Below are positions 47,301 through 60,904 of a stretch of DNA of 64,000 nt, piece by piece. The position numbers and the translations under genes were made by a program. The notes beneath the pieces were generated by a model that was given only the letters and a program-made list of their open reading frames with translations, was not told the origin of the DNA and made no database searches. The DNA is taken from assembly GCA_003342895.1 (NCBI GenBank), contig PTFA01000024.1, positions 2,144,065-2,208,064 of the forward strand. Direction: 5' to 3'. How positions within the stretch are numbered: position 1 is the first letter of the stretch; each line of letters starts with the position of its first letter. Source of the DNA: Casuarius casuarius (taxonomy: Eukaryota > Chordata > Aves > Casuariiformes > Casuariidae).

Positions 47301-50300
47301 CCCTGAAAGCCCTGCTAGTGAGCCGTGGCAGCAACTGCAGATAAATCACTTGGCATGCCCAAAAGGTGAGTGCACGCTGAATTTGCGGTGAGGGCTATCA
47401 GGAGCAGAAACGCAGAAACGTGTGTCTGAAGAAAGTACAAATGCCAAACTGGCTCGGCTCCAAAGTTCAGTCTACAGTAAATAAGAATACCAACAATTTA
47501 ACCAGCAGTGAGGTAAGAGTAATCAAGAACTAGTTTATGGCTGCCCAACCCATAGAGCATCTGCTCTAATGAGCCTGTAATAAAAGCTTTGGTGCTAGGC
47601 TTCACAATGGAAAATTGGATCTCATTCTGCTCAAATGTGAAACACCCACTGCGCCAGCCCACAGCGTGTTAACACTAAACACGCATGATTTTCAAGTGGG
47701 TGAGGCCCCGTCCTCTGCATAGATCGTGACCATTGCAGACACTCATATAGAGCCCCAGTGCTGCAGCAGAGTTTATACTTGCATCCAATGCAGTTCACGT
47801 GAGTAGAAAGCAGCTTGTGCTGATACCACGTTTGCCACGTAAAGCCCTATGAACAGTCAAAGTGTGACAGCGGGCAGTATTCTGTGGATATGATCACCAC
47901 AGGACTACATATGGAGAGCAAGTAAAAGCACGTCTCATCAACATGAAGTTAGTTTTCACAGGGTTTATTAGCCTGAGATCTGAAGAGAGCTGTACAAATC
48001 TGAAAGAGATTATTCTTTGCTGTTGAACCATGAGCTGTCCTTGGAGTTAAACCCTGACGTATACTATGCTGCAAAGGAGCCCGATTTCAGTTTTTCCACT
48101 GAGAAAGTGCGGCCTCTGTTCTTTGAAGGCCAGGAATGAAGTAAAAGCTACTTGCAATTATTAGAGAGATTTTGTCACACTTGGAGGGTGTTTGAGTAGC
48201 AGAGCGCATGCTGGCTAGCAGGTGATGAGGCAGTCACTGGGGTGTGTGGGGATATCCCTCCTCAAAAGACTTTGACGTGTTGTAATGATGAAGTTCCCTG
48301 TAATGTGTAGTCTTGAGCTACTGAATTCTGCAAAGAGCAACATAAGCCCTTCTTTCAACCCTTCTTTCTTTCTGCTGCACCCTGTATAGCAGAAGGCACA
48401 TAAAAAAGACTCCATATGAACAGTCAGTTAAATATTGGCTTGGTTGGTAGAGTCAGTCAGGGCACAAGCTTTGACATTGATGGTTTATTTAGCTTGTTAT
48501 GGAAAACTGTTCTGTGACAAACATTTGACTTTTATTTATTAAAATAGATTTATTTTTATTTGCAAATAGATAAAGAAAGGAGATGGAACAGAATAGGAGG
48601 AAAAAAAACCTTTTATGTTGCTGTTAGTCTGTAAGCTTCGCTAGAATAATACAGCAAATGGTATTTCTACATCTGGTGATGTGGTTTATTACTAGGAGGC
48701 TTTTTTTTTCAGAATTCCTATGGCTAATTCTTTTCAAATTACAGAAGGATACAGGCAAGATTTATGATTAGAATAAACTGAATGAATTTGAGTCATGAAG
48801 AACAGCTGTGAGTAGTGAATATGGAAAGAATATCCCAATTCCATGCTGAGAAAATTTTATTGAAATCGAGGTTATCTTGTCCCATCATTTGAGGTCAGGT
48901 TGTACGGTAAACACCTCCCATGTTCACCTGGCCACCTCTTGGTGGCATATGGTTCTGTTATATTCTGCTTTTGATGTTTTTGCTCCAGGCTCTTCCTGCA
49001 CTCCAGTGTGTGGACTCGTTCTCACAGTCAAGTCCTCGGTCTTCTGTAGCTTGCCCAAAGTAGTGGCATTAGTCAGTACCATTTAGTCCAGCCCCGTTAA
49101 TCTGTGTGTCCAGTTTCCTTCTGGCATCTTTGATGACCTCCATAACCTCTGTTTACTCATGCTTCTCTTACACCTGCTTCCTTGTTTTACTATTATCAGT
49201 TTGCAACTTCCTCTACTTTTTTTTTTTTTCCCTTTCTTTCTGAAGATTACCTACAGGCCATGTCATCTGCATGCAGGAGTTCCTGCCCTCCTTTTCCCAT
49301 TAGATCCTTCTGCTGATGTTGGCCATTAATATACTGACTGTAATCGTCTATTGTGCGATCTTTTACTTCAAAGAGGCTATGTCCCAAACTACATTTGAGT
49401 CACTATCTGCAGATCTGCACCGAGCATTTGTTAGAAACACCAGTCTTTAGACTCTTTGTAGTTCCTCATCTTCCTAATCACCTAACTAATGCCACCTCTG
49501 GCTAACAAAAATCCAGAAATTAACTAGTCGGTACTTTTCTATTAATGCTAAATGACAAACCTAACACGGTCTTTAGCCCTTTCCTAAACTAAATTTGTTT
49601 TATTTGAGAAAAGGATCAGCCACTTGTTTGATTTTAACATCCAAGATGGATTTCAAGGTATTAATTCTATGCAGCTCTACTTTTTCCCTCTTAAACTTCC
49701 ACAACTATAGATATTTCCCTTCATATGCACCAGGGCCAAGCTTTATAGTATCATAAAATGTTTAGTACAAGTTACTTTTTCTACCAGCTTGTGAAACAGC
49801 AAGTATGCCTAAAGAAATTCATTACATCTTTCAAAAATGTACTTGCAGATATGTTATTTTTGAGAGGAATGATTGGAGAAGATATTACAGAGCAACACAC
49901 AGAAAATGAAATAGAAAGGGTGAAGAGCTAGCAGCACTTGCACATTACATGGTGAGTTAGGATTCTACCCTCTTGCTGCACAAAACAAAAGCTAGAGAGA
50001 AACAAAGGAAAATCAGGCTTACATCAAAAATCAGTCTTTGGTACAGTTGGAGCCTGATCCACAAGTGCTTAAAGTGGCATTGAAAGATGAGTGGGAGCCA
50101 TAGGAGGAACTTGTGAGCTAGCGTGGTTTGATTATGTTGGCCTGAGTCAGAGACAGGGCAGGGAGCCATGATAGCTATAATAGTCCAGATACTGTCTTCA
50201 TATTGCAGTGATCCAGGCTAGAAATGACCACAGTATGAATCTCTCAATGGACAGTTCCTTGCAAGCAGAAAGGTGTGATGCTTTTTAGCACACCAAAGTT

Positions 50301-52898
50301 GGAAGAAAGCATTTTGGGCTCTTTGCGTCCTAAACAAAATGCCAGGGTTTTCCACTATTTTGATTAAGAGGTCTGTGTGACTTTCAGCTAAACCGTTTTC
50401 AGAGTATTTCTCCTGTCTGACCTTAGCTTGCACCAGCTTCATCAAAGACCTGATTTACTGATAATGTTTTAGAAGTGGTCATGATTAAATTAGTTGAAAA
50501 TCTGTAAGGGGGCACTAAGTCCATGATACTCATACGAATATTGTGAGATGTATGGATCCCTGCAGAACCTCAAAAGGAAGGACTTTTCAGAGGGAAGAAA
50601 AGTTACCTTTGCTGTTCTCCAAGGCTGTCGGAGAGCAAATACTGGAGAGATGCTGGTGTAGGGCTATCTACTTCCACTGCACCTTGAAGATGTATCCAAT
50701 TCAGCCTGCACATTGCTACGCTTTGTGCCTCTGGACAATACTGATCTCAAAGTCCAAAATGAAGCACTTCAGAATACTCTGTTAAGTTATCTGGCTAGAG
50801 GAAATGAGGAAAGCCTCAAGTCTGATGAGCTTCAGAAACAAGAACAATTCCTCTATGTTGAGAAAGCCTTTTTCATCATAAATGTTTCACTTCAAATATA
50901 CATTTTTATTGCCAAAAATCTAATAATTTCATCCCTCTTCCAAAAAAGAGATACCTCACATGAAAAATGAAGAGCCAAAAAATCCTCAGACCTGTAGTCC
51001 ATTATGGATTTTGTTATTGCCACTGATGTTACCTGGAAGGCAGTCAGATACCAGTAATAAGCAGCAATATAAATAACTAGTAAGCCATAGATGACTGAAA
51101 GGGTGGGAAATATTATTGCCATCCAGTATAAGATTTCTGTTCCTTTCTCCCACCCTCCAGCAGAGAGACAATGTAACCATGAGGACCTTTTCATTCACTT
51201 TTCCAATCACAGCTAACAAAATCGGTGAGATAAAATCCTAAGTGGTGAGAGTGGAGGGGAAAGGAGAGAGAAATGTTTCAAATTACTTAGCTAGGAACTG
51301 AATCCTTGTACATTCCTGAGATGGTCCAAATCCAAAACCTCAAATCTGAACTCCCTCAGACCTTGGAAAAATAAGAATCTGTATGTGAACTTTGCGGTTT
51401 GGCCCTTCTCTAATACCCAGCCTACCTCATGAGTCACAGATGCAAGAAAGTGCAGGAGAATCATTACATTGCCTACAGTATCTTAAAAGAAAATAAATGA
51501 ATCAGTTAAACCAAAAAGAAAAACAAGTGTGACAGGCTTATTCTCTTCTGGGTTTCCTGTGTGTCAAATCTTGCTTTGAAATACAGGGCTTGAGAAGAAG
51601 TTCAGTTTGTCAGAGCAAGCAGAACCCTGTTGTTATTCTCAACGAGACAAGGCTGGAAATGCGTAACACTGGCTTTTAAAATGTATAGCAAATACCTTTT
51701 TGGGGGGGTTGTTTTTCAATGAGAAACAAGACCAAAGAAAGCAAAGCGCAGAATGATATAAGTTTCTTTTCTTTAACTTGCATAATATTTTCCGTGGCCT
51801 TATTTTCCTAATTCGGCAGTTCTGATGCCTGTATTTCGTATTATTAAATAGTAAACCGAGGGCAAGTTTATGGAGACGAGCTAACTTGAGCAATGTAACT
51901 CCTCATTATGAATATTTGTGAGGTACTTTAACGTATGGGGACTCTCTCCATTTGCCTGCAAAGTGGCCCAGGCCTGAAGCCTTTGCCCCTGTGGTACCCT
52001 GCCCTCATTCGTGATGAGCGCTGAGGTGCTTAGCATTCCCGTGCGGTAGCAGTCAGGCTCTCGTCTGTGCAAGCGGTTGGAGTGGGAAGCATGAAAGCAG
52101 CACTGAGGGTACTGCAGCAGGGCGTGTTGTAAACGTGCAGCTAATTGTCAGCAGAGCTGGTCAGATATTTTCCAGCGGAAGATTTTCCCCGTCCTGAAAT
52201 GCTGATTAATCAAAATCAGACTATTCTGTGGGAATGTGTCTGTTTTAACAAATCTTCTGACAAAACACAGGCATGTTTCCAAACTTGCCTGCCAGGCAGG
52301 TTTCAGTCAAAAGCCTGCCCGGTTTCATGCCAACCCAGCTCCTTAGCCGTCTGCCCGGCAGTCTGCTGGGGAGACGAAAGGCCAGGCCTTCAGACATCGC
52401 AGTGCTGGGCAGCCTGTTGAACAATGTCCTTTGGTGCTGGGGGACCCTGGATTATGAGGTTCTTCATCACAAAACTCAACTGGTTGTCAGCCCCCAGTGC
52501 AGTGAAGACCAGGGCTGCTATAAAAGGAGGGCAAGGACGATGTTTGCCAGGGACTTCTGTAAGGGAAGCATTAAATGAAGGGGACCATTAAAAGTAGGAC
52601 GCTCAGCGTACTGTGGCCATGTTGCAAAGTGGCTCTCTTGCAGGTACATAGTAGACCAAATTCTTCTCCAAAGCAATGCAGTTGCTGTGCACCTGCTACA
52701 CTGCACAGGTCTGGGACTGCCCCAGGAAACAGCAGGAGTCTTAGCGGCAATTCAGCCAACCTGTTCTAGCAGTCTTTTTTTCTCTGAAGGACAATTCAGG
52801 AACATGCAAGGGAATAGGATGTAGATTGGGTGAGACTTTCCGGAAGTGGCAGTCTACCCTTACTTGCAACTTCCAGGCCTCTTACTGTCTTCTTTTTT
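44305..52898. other. Long non-coding interval
   Basis: No supportable exon. CpG-poor, AT-rich sequence with T-rich runs (44,870-44,930; 49,218). A perfect palindromic E-box lies at 46,498. The stretch 49,950-51,430 includes phrases such as GAGCCTGATCCACAAG (50,049) and CAAATCCAAAACC (51,328) that resemble old amniote interspersed repeats, but the match is too weak to delimit. Frames near 50,713-51,219 on both strands have no domain. Confidence 0.5.
46498..46507. promoter_or_regulatory. Palindromic E-box GTCACGTGAC
   Basis: A perfect 10-bp palindrome containing CACGTG, matching the optimal USF/MiT-TFE (CLEAR-like) and clock E-box core. It is an isolated site in a short GC-richer patch (46,360-46,540), with no gene start recognised nearby. 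Confidence 0.4.
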
Positions 52899-52954
52899 GT
52901 GTGATGGAAGTGGACTTTTCGTGTAATGGAAGTGGACTTTCCATGTAATGGAAG
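52899..52954. repeat. 22-bp tandem repeat, 2.5 copies
   Basis: Units GTGTGATGGAAGTGGACTTT+TC (52,899-52,920) and GTGTAATGGAAGTGGACTTT+CC (52,921-52,942) differ at two positions; a partial third copy ATGTAATGGAAG follows to 52,954. A mini-satellite seed formed by local duplication. Confidence 0.93.
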
Positions 52955-55317
52955 AGCACCAGAAGGAGCTCCGCGAAAGCTGGCAGGTAGAAGTGGGCTT
53001 CTGTCAGTGCTCAAGCTATTCACCTCCCCTTTGCCTGCCATGTGTCTGCTCCCAGGTTGTCCCCAGGAAAGAGAGCCCCTGGGAATCCACCACCAGCTCA
53101 CAAATTGTGCTGGCAGGTCACATGTGGCCTGGGACAGGAATGAAGGCTGAGTACCTGTGACTTTGAAAATGATCTTGATAACACTTTTGACTTTTAGCAG
53201 GTTCTGTTGTTTTCTTTCTATTATTGATGAGAACAGATTTTATTTGAACAAAAATATCTGAGGAACAAGTAAACAAAAATTGTAATTTGGGGTTTTGGAT
53301 GAAAAATGTTCTTTATTATTTTATTGCATTCCTGCTATTGGCCACTGTAACTAACACCAGTTTACCTCCATGAGAATCGTTGACAGAAATCTAAAAAAGC
53401 TTTTCTAGTAGAAAATAATATCTAACCGTGGAAGGAACTGTCTATGCCAGTTCCAACACTTGATGACTTTCTCATACAGCTAATTAGCCTGAGCAGAGTT
53501 TAGCTCAGGAACACTGATGGGACTACAGCTGCACCCACTACTACTTAACTGACTTTAGTATCAAAACGCTCTTCCTAAGCTAGCTCATATACCTCAATAC
53601 GGTGTGTGCTATGCCTCCTAGATATATCCTCAGTTTTAATGAGAAAAGCCTCATGTGTGAGAAGATTACCTCTACTAAAGAAATAACTTTTTTTTTCTCA
53701 CACATGCTTTGAGCCAAACACAAGTAAAATCAAAATTAAAAACATGGCCTTGTCCTTACAACTTGCAGATGCTATGGAGCCAAATTCCAGGCTTATTTAC
53801 ACCAATTGCAAGGAGAATATTTGGGATTTGGCCTAGTAAAGGGAAACAATCTCTTATTCTTTCCATGTTTATTCACTGTTAAGTGTTCTCAGGGAATCTT
53901 GCTTCACTCATCCCTTACTTTCCTCAGATTTTTCCTGTGGGCATTTGAGAGGATATTCAATTTCTGGATCTTTTTTGTACTAAAAAGCCTGGTCCTCTTG
54001 ACCTAATTCTGGACCACAGTTCTCTCATTGCTCTGTAAGAAGATCTCTATCAGAGCTCCACACCTCAAAACACAATCCCACTCAGCCACACGAGGCACTG
54101 AGCAAACACCAGCTCCCCTCAGCTCTATCTTTCCTATCTGATTTCTCCTTCTCTGTTTAAACATGAGGAGATGCAGCTCAGGAGCTAACTTAACAAATCT
54201 CAAGAATATTCTCCTATAGGATGTGTCATCACTCGCAGAGATAAGGGACAGATTCAGTCATGTTCTGAAGGGAGACTGGGTGGTTTGCAAAGGAGTGTGC
54301 TATGTGGTGCAAGCAGTAGTAATGAGGTAACAGGGCAAAAGCCTCAGTCCCTTTAGTTTTTTTTACCCCATTTCATCTGGTTCCCCGCCCCCACCCCCCA
54401 AGCTTTCAGGGTTAATTCAAATCATCTCTCAGGCTGACAACATAAAAGTATTTCCCTGGAATATTGGATGACTAGCAAGACTACGTAAAGCTAGCTTGCT
54501 GCTAACACTGCTGGCTTTTTAAATCATCATTTGACAATACTGCATTATTTCAAACTTTTGCCCTGTGTTTCAGCCAGTTTAATGTAAAAACAGAATTACA
54601 GTCAAGTTTAATGTTTTTCTGTGTTGTTATGACTTGCGTTAGCAGAAACTCTGGAGTCATAAATGAATTCTGGAGAGAAGATAATTGTACTCTTCATGTG
54701 CTGCAACCACACGGATATATGGAACACTAAATCAGGATTTCCTTTTCTCTGGTTCCACTTGAATTTCACAATAGATGTTACCCATTTTATCTATTCAAAA
54801 TAGATTTTACCAGTTTTAATATAGAGATTTGTACTGAATATTGATCAGGAACTGCTGTTCATGCATGAGGAACATGAGTCTGATAGCAGAAACAGATTAA
54901 CATACTGGACTGGTCTGCCCTCTGAAAGAAAGGCATAGCATTAATGAATAGGATACTGCTAAAATAGGTTTGTTTACAGAATACTGAGACTGGCTTCATT
55001 GGACTACATATTCTCCAATCCCACTCTCCTACTCCATTCAGATCTTTTTTGCATGTGCCATCTGTTTCTTGCATGAAATGCAATGAAGAAAACTATATGT
55101 ACATTCTTGTGTAAGTCTCTATCATACTTATTTTTAGAGAACTATTTTTGATCTAGCTAATAAGTACCTTTTGCGTGTGATGCTGTATGAGGAAATCAGG
55201 GTTGTTCAGGACAGAATGAATATGTGTTTGCACAAATCTGCGATGGCTATCTATTCAACCCAGATAAGAGAGGACGTTCTTCAGGGCTGGGTCCAGTTCT
55301 CTTAGTGCATAAACTGT
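52955..55317. other. Non-coding interval with old repeat relics
   Basis: No exon supportable. Besides the TIR element at 53,779, the phrase CACTGTAACTAACACCAG with TTTACCTCCATGAG (53,344-53,374) resembles the interior of the same amniote palindromic repeat family. Confidence 0.5.
53779..53832. mobile_element. Second terminal-inverted-repeat MITE relic
   Basis: GCCAAAT (53,779-53,785) at the left end is matched by ATTTGGC (53,826-53,832) at the right. The interior TTCCAGGCTTATTTACACC parallels that of the 40,859 element (GGGCCAAATTC…TGTAAGCC), so both belong to one family. It is only about 54 bp long, hence heavily deleted. Confidence 0.5.
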
Positions 55318-55319
55318 AT

Positions 55320-55390
55320 TTGAAGTAAGCAGGGAAACACAGATCCCCTTCTTCCATGGTGAATGTCCTGACCACTGAGATATATAGGTA
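55320..55390 (-). repeat. tRNA-derived SINE fragment
   Basis: Read on the minus strand, TATCTCAGTGG (55,372-55,382) is an A box. GTCAGGACATTCACCATGGA follows in the D- and anticodon-arm position, and TGTTTCCCTGC (55,329-55,339) occupies the place of a decayed B box (GGTTCAAGTCCCTGC). The same layout is seen in tRNA-derived amniote SINEs. The 139-codon minus-strand frame at 55,255-55,674 runs through this relic and is therefore not a gene. The SINE may extend further in the 3' direction, but the body is unrecognisable. Confidence 0.6.
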
Positions 55391-56465
55391 GGCTCACTTT
55401 TTCTCTCTGTTTCTGATCTGGCAATTTTTAATCTCTTTTTCTGCATTTTAGGCCACTTTCTATCCAATGTCTTGAGGTATGCCAATTTTAGAACAGTCTG
55501 TAGCCCAGGAGTTAGGAAGTCTCCAGTGCAAGGGGAGTTTGTACTGGTAGGTGGTTGGTAGAAATATTTCAAAATCTCTATCAGCAAAGCCCTCCACAGG
55601 ACTCGGGTAGAGGAATGCTGCATTTCAAGGCCCCAGTTGGGCTTATCTGAGAGAAGGGGACCTCCCTGCTGCATGCATAGCAGAAAAAAATTAGCCGTCT
55701 GAGCACGTTAAGGGTAAAAAAAGAGTGGCGGCAATGTTATTCCTGATCCTCTGAGATTACCAAGCAGTTGAGCAGAGATTTTTCAGGAGCACAGGTTTAA
55801 ATTAAGCCATCTACATGACTTCTAATGATGAAGTCCAAGTGAAAACTGCTTTTGAACAACCAGGAGCATGCTTTTCAGTCTTCCATGCTAAGGATGTTTT
55901 CCAGACTGCCTGCAGTCCTTGAGAGTGAGGGTCTAAGACTAAGAATTAGACTCAGTTCTTTCACAAGGCTATAATTAGCCTGCCCAGTGCACCACTTTAA
56001 CATACAATAACCATGAAACAGTAGTACAGAGATCCCCTGCATAGAACAAAGACTTCTTCTTGTCTTTCTGCTAATCTTTGCTGTGTGACAACCTTTTTAT
56101 AGCTCTTAATGTCTTTAAGTTTACTACTCAATTTTTGCTTCAATAGAACACATTTACAAACTCTTTTGCAAAGCATAGCGGCTTCAACAAATGACTCACT
56201 GATAATTACTGTCATAGAAGAGCCAACTGCTCAGTATTTAAATATGTATTTTACTCTTCTTCGTTGTTATGGTGGCTGTACAAATCCATCATGTGATGTT
56301 TGCTCTCAGCATCATTCCTTAAAGCACAGCGTCATAGAAAAACTCTTTGTCTGTCTGTCTTCAGTGGTCAAGCATAATACACTTCCAAACATTTTGGTGA
56401 AAATCAAGTGAGATATACTAATTACAGATTTAATACTATCACTTGAATAAGAATTACTCACAAAT

Positions 56466-56530
56466 GTAATACCATCAAAGTCAATGGGATGACTAATGTG
56501 AGCAAAGATTAACTGGCAAGATCAAGTCTC
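56466..56530 (+). repeat. Old amniote interspersed repeat relic
   Basis: ACCATCAAAGTCAATGGGAT is followed by AATGTGAGCAAAGATTAACT and GGCAAGATCAAGTCTCC. This parallels the recurrent sauropsid phrase 'CATTGAAGTCAATGGGA…GTGAGTAAAGTTAGCAGGATCAGGCCC'. Assignment is from remembered consensus and is not to a named family. Confidence 0.5.
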
Positions 56531-58653
56531 CAATTTATATAAGAAACGACTGCAAAAAGAAAGCCCTCTGGCTTTCTTTACACATATCTCACCATGGAGT
56601 ATGGCAAATGAAGCAGGAAAGTAGATAACTGGAAAAGTAGCGTTAGGCCTCTAAAAAGCTGTATCTAAGATTTTCCTTTCCCTTGTCCTGGCTTTGCAGG
56701 AGATGAGGAGGTGAAGTTTTTAGCCTATGTAATTATTTTTGCATAATCTCGTTTAGATGACTAATTGAATCAGGAGTGTGTTAACTCTGTCATTTGAATA
56801 ACTTCTATGCAAGACAATTCATGTTGTTTTGGAGATGATTGCTCATATCCATGGGGACAGAAAACAGTATCTTAAAGGGAAAAACGTGAAAGTGTTCTTT
56901 GCTTCTTCAGAGTCAGAAAGCTTCATAGGCTGAATGTTTGGACTGGAACCTATGTCAGTAACTGCTTCAGTTGCTGTAGACCAGGAGAGCCTCTAGTCAC
57001 TAGGGTCTTTCAGGCCCTCTGTAGCAGAAATGGTCTTTCTTCTTCTCAAGAAATCGTCACTTCACATCACAAATCCTGCATATCATTGGCCTCTCTCATT
57101 TAATTAGAATGATTCAAATGTCAGCAGTGAGGCAAGTCTGAGTAACTGAAAATTTCAAATCTTCCTGGTCCTTGGCAACTTCTGAACAGGGAACAGTGAA
57201 GCTGGAAGTGCTGCCTGGTGACCTCTTTCTGCCAAGGGCTGAAAATGGGTGCTCCTCATGGCACTGTAACGTCAGTTTTCTCCCCTCTGTGCTGTCGACC
57301 ATGAGAAATTGCTGATCTACCCTTACCTGTGTGTGATGTCCTTTCTTTCAATCGTGTTCAAGTGTAAGATGTGCCTTTCCTTCTCAGTCACTGCACTGTG
57401 CCTGTTGCTTTCCCTTCTCTGATACTCTTCTATGATACTCTTCATATTTTCTACTCATTTCCTCTACTGCTCAATCATATGTAGAGGGATGCTAGGAGTG
57501 ATCCTTTTTTTTTTTCCCCCGGGATATTCATAGCAGTTCTGCTTTCTATGTACTTAGTGTACACTTCATAAAATGGCACATTTTCACATTCTTGAGGGCT
57601 TTCCAGAGATTTTTCAGTGTAATCTTAAAAATGAATGGTGATACATGTTTTTACTTTCCACAATATTGGCAGCACTACTTCAGATTTTCAAGTAACTGCA
57701 GTGTTATTTGCATTAGCGGCACATGAGCTGATTAATTAAAAGAACCTTTTGAAAATACTTCTCATCTCTATTGTGTTTAAAATATTCAGGTGAAATCAGA
57801 TACTTCCTTCAGTCCTGACGATTTTGCTGTTCTGTAGATTCTCTTTGAATCTAATTCAGGTAATGTGCTAGCTGCTCTGCTGGCAGAATTGTCATCCGTC
57901 TCTGCCCTAAGAAACAGGACATTTCTGTTTGCTTTAGGCTCATCTAATATATTGAACATCATAACCTTTTTACCTTTTTATTTTACTTTGGAGCTGTGCT
58001 TGAGAATATGAAAACCATTCATAGTTATCGAATTTGCTTTTCCACTTTTGCGTAATGTGAAGGTTATGAATGACCCATTAACCTTAAGTTGGCTGTTGCA
58101 GTGTAAATAGTATCATGCAGATTTTCTTTCTTTATGCCATGCACTTATGGTGCAATTTTTGGTGTTTCCTCATATTTAACAGCTCCTGTAAATGTTGCCT
58201 CATTTATGTCTACCTAAGTCACAATGTGAACATCTATTTCTCTTGGGTTTGCTTTAAGCAAGAGTACATTACAGCACAAATATTTTTCCAGTACAGTTTC
58301 CACAAATGTTCCCAGATGCATGGAAATATTTTGATTAATTCTTTGAACTGTAGTCAAATGACTTGCCTCTTTTTTTAGCGTATTTTATTTCTGCCTTAGA
58401 TCTTTATAAAATCACAATATCACTTATTTTATAGAATTTTCACTACTGCTCATCTTGAGCAGGAAGCCCTGAAGGACTTGGTTAGCATTAAACATTTTTG
58501 AGTACTGATCACATTAAATATATAAAAAGATCAGTGAATATAGTTTTCTGTGACTACATTCTTATGTACAAAAGCTCCTATGGATATAAAGAATGTAGTG
58601 CAAGGAAGCCAAACTGTCATATCCCCAGCTAATTTCAAGGGGTATTTTATAAA

Positions 58654-58694
58654 TACATATATATATGTGTGTGTGTGTGTGTGTAGATATATAA
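58654..58694. repeat. Compound (AT)n(GT)n microsatellite
   Basis: TACATATATATAT runs into eight GT units and then AGATATATA. Confidence 0.93.
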
Positions 58695-60904
58695 ATTCAT
58701 TAAAATATGTTTAATATGTCATAATCTTAAAAAGTATTTTACTCTTATTTCCCTCCAAACTGTTTGCTGTTTGGGGTACTATTTTGTACTGTATGTGGGC
58801 TATATCAAAGGTGAGGAATTAAAGCCTAATTTCTTTAAAGGCACTGAGGCTTTCACTGTTAATTTCAACTGATTCTGAATTTCAGGCTGGGTCCGATTCA
58901 AAGCTTAAGGCCCAAGGGCTGTGGACACAAACAAGTGTAAAGGAATCAAAAGATGTTAGAGATGACAGACACTACTTTGTTATATTTCTGTTAATTACTT
59001 CTCCTCTCAAATGCCCCTTCTCCAGACCCTCCAAGTAGTACTGTGACTCAGTGTAGCTTCAGCAGTACTCTCTAAGTCAAAATTGGAGAAAGCAATAAGA
59101 GGGTTTAGTTATGTGCTACTAAATAGAGATCAGTCTAAAAGAGTTGAAGTTGACAGTGTTGTCCAAAAGCGAGTATAAATCCTACTGCGCTAGACTCAGC
59201 TGAGAATTTATTTAAAGATCTCCATGACCTACTTCATCCCTCCAGTAGGAAAATCCACAGAGGTGGATAATCACAGAAAGATTCTCTTTTTAGACTTTTC
59301 CTTAAGTCTTTAGACTCCCTTGGTGCAGAATGCTTACTACAGCTCTCAGCTGTGCTATTTTTTTCTGTACCTCAGGAGAGTAGGAAAAATGATGAATATG
59401 TTCCTTTAGCCACATCAGCATTTAGCCCTCTGTCTCACCATATCCAATTTTGGATTAACCAAAAGCCCACCATAGGATTTGGAAAGTGAGAGTGGATTTT
59501 GCTTCTGTAGCTGGTTTTGACTCTCATTTCCATAGAGTAGAGGTAACATGAAATACAGAAGCTTGTCTTTGTTGTGAATCTGGGAGAAAGATCAGGTCCG
59601 GATTTATAGCTGATTATAATTAGTGACAAAAATATAAGCAAATAGGCAACTAAACTCCATCTGGAATATTATTTCCAGGACTATCCACCCACGTAGGAAG
59701 GATATTATTGCCTTGGAGACTTCTTTCTATATTTCAAAAATCTAAGTTATGAAGGCAGATTTGAGGCACTGCATGTATTCTTTCTAGAAATGAGATTTTA
59801 AGTTGTTAAAAGGGTATGTCCAGGATTCATCAAAAATATTTTCCATAGTAAAAACAGAATGTGCTTTTCAATTAAATAAAAATTGTGTGAAGTTTTGGGG
59901 GTTGCTTTAGTTTTTGACAGTCCTGGGGACTCTCACAGCACTGCACTGGTACAATAGGCATAGTATGGGAAATAAGGCATGCAGAACAAGTTTCCTCACA
60001 TAGCAGCGGCCCATGTGCCTACGACTCGACTTAAATACACCACCAATATTTATGAGCAAGCAGGTCTCCAAGCTCACTGCTGGACCTCACTTCTGAAATT
60101 GTCTTTGTATGCGTGTGTGTGTCCATGGGCAAGGAGAAGTTTGGCAAACAAACTGACCACGCGGCCCCCAGGCAGAGGCAACGGTTGATCTCTCTGACTT
60201 TGGCTGCTTACGAATCCCCTTTCTAGTAACGGTGGGTTTTGTAGTCTGTTACCATTATCGAGGCTCTATACTCTAGATATTAGAAGACTAGGAGTGGAGA
60301 GGGGAAAATCAATGTGAGTAAAGGTTATTAGACTTGCACAATAAATAAGCTGGGGAGATAAATATAAACGAATTCAAGGCACTTAGATTTATTGTGGAGG
60401 GAAGGTATGGGCAAGTGTGATAAAAGATCAGGGACTGAGATAAACTGAAAAGTATTCAGTGAAGTCTTCTGGTTTCCGAATTTGCCTTCTGTTAGGAATG
60501 CTTTGCTCCAGAGAGCTATCTCTGTTGACATATAAATACAGGATGGGAAATAAGGCGGGTAATATAACAGGGCTATGTTAGTGAGGAGTGTGTTATTTTA
60601 GTAAGAATGTTTAACGGAATGAAATCAGGAATCATTTCTGGTCTGGAACTAGAATGTAATAAAGAGATTTTTTTTCTGTTGTCTTCACAAATGCTACTTG
60701 TGGAAGAAAAAAGAGAGGGAGTGATAAACCTTCCGTGAGAGAAAAATGAGGAAGACACATATCACACACTTAATCAAATGTGTGTACATTCAAACACATT
60801 CGGAGTGGAGAATTGGATTTCTTGCTGGCCGTGTGTCATTTTCTAAAATGGAGGTTAAACAAGGGTCAAACCAACACCACACTCTCTTATTTAATCTCCC
60901 TTCC

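Larger units (their letters stand above)
55391..60900. other. Non-coding interval
   Basis: AT-rich, no exon supportable. Contains the old-repeat relic at 56,466, a compound AT/GT microsatellite at 58,654, and CTGGGTCCGATTCAAAGC (58,886), which resembles the 'GGGCCTGATCCAAAGCCC' end of old amniote repeats. Small frames here lack domains. Confidence 0.5.

Noticed and set aside
50892..51219. Hydrophobic minus-strand frames suggesting membrane segments
   Set aside because: Two different frames overlap across the same AT-rich DNA, with a plus-strand frame ending in the same stretch; there is no domain, and hydrophobicity is expected from T-rich codons.
55255..55674. 139-codon minus-strand open frame in AT-rich DNA
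   Set aside because: It runs through a recognisable tRNA-derived SINE relic (A box at 55,372-55,382), so the frame is accidental.
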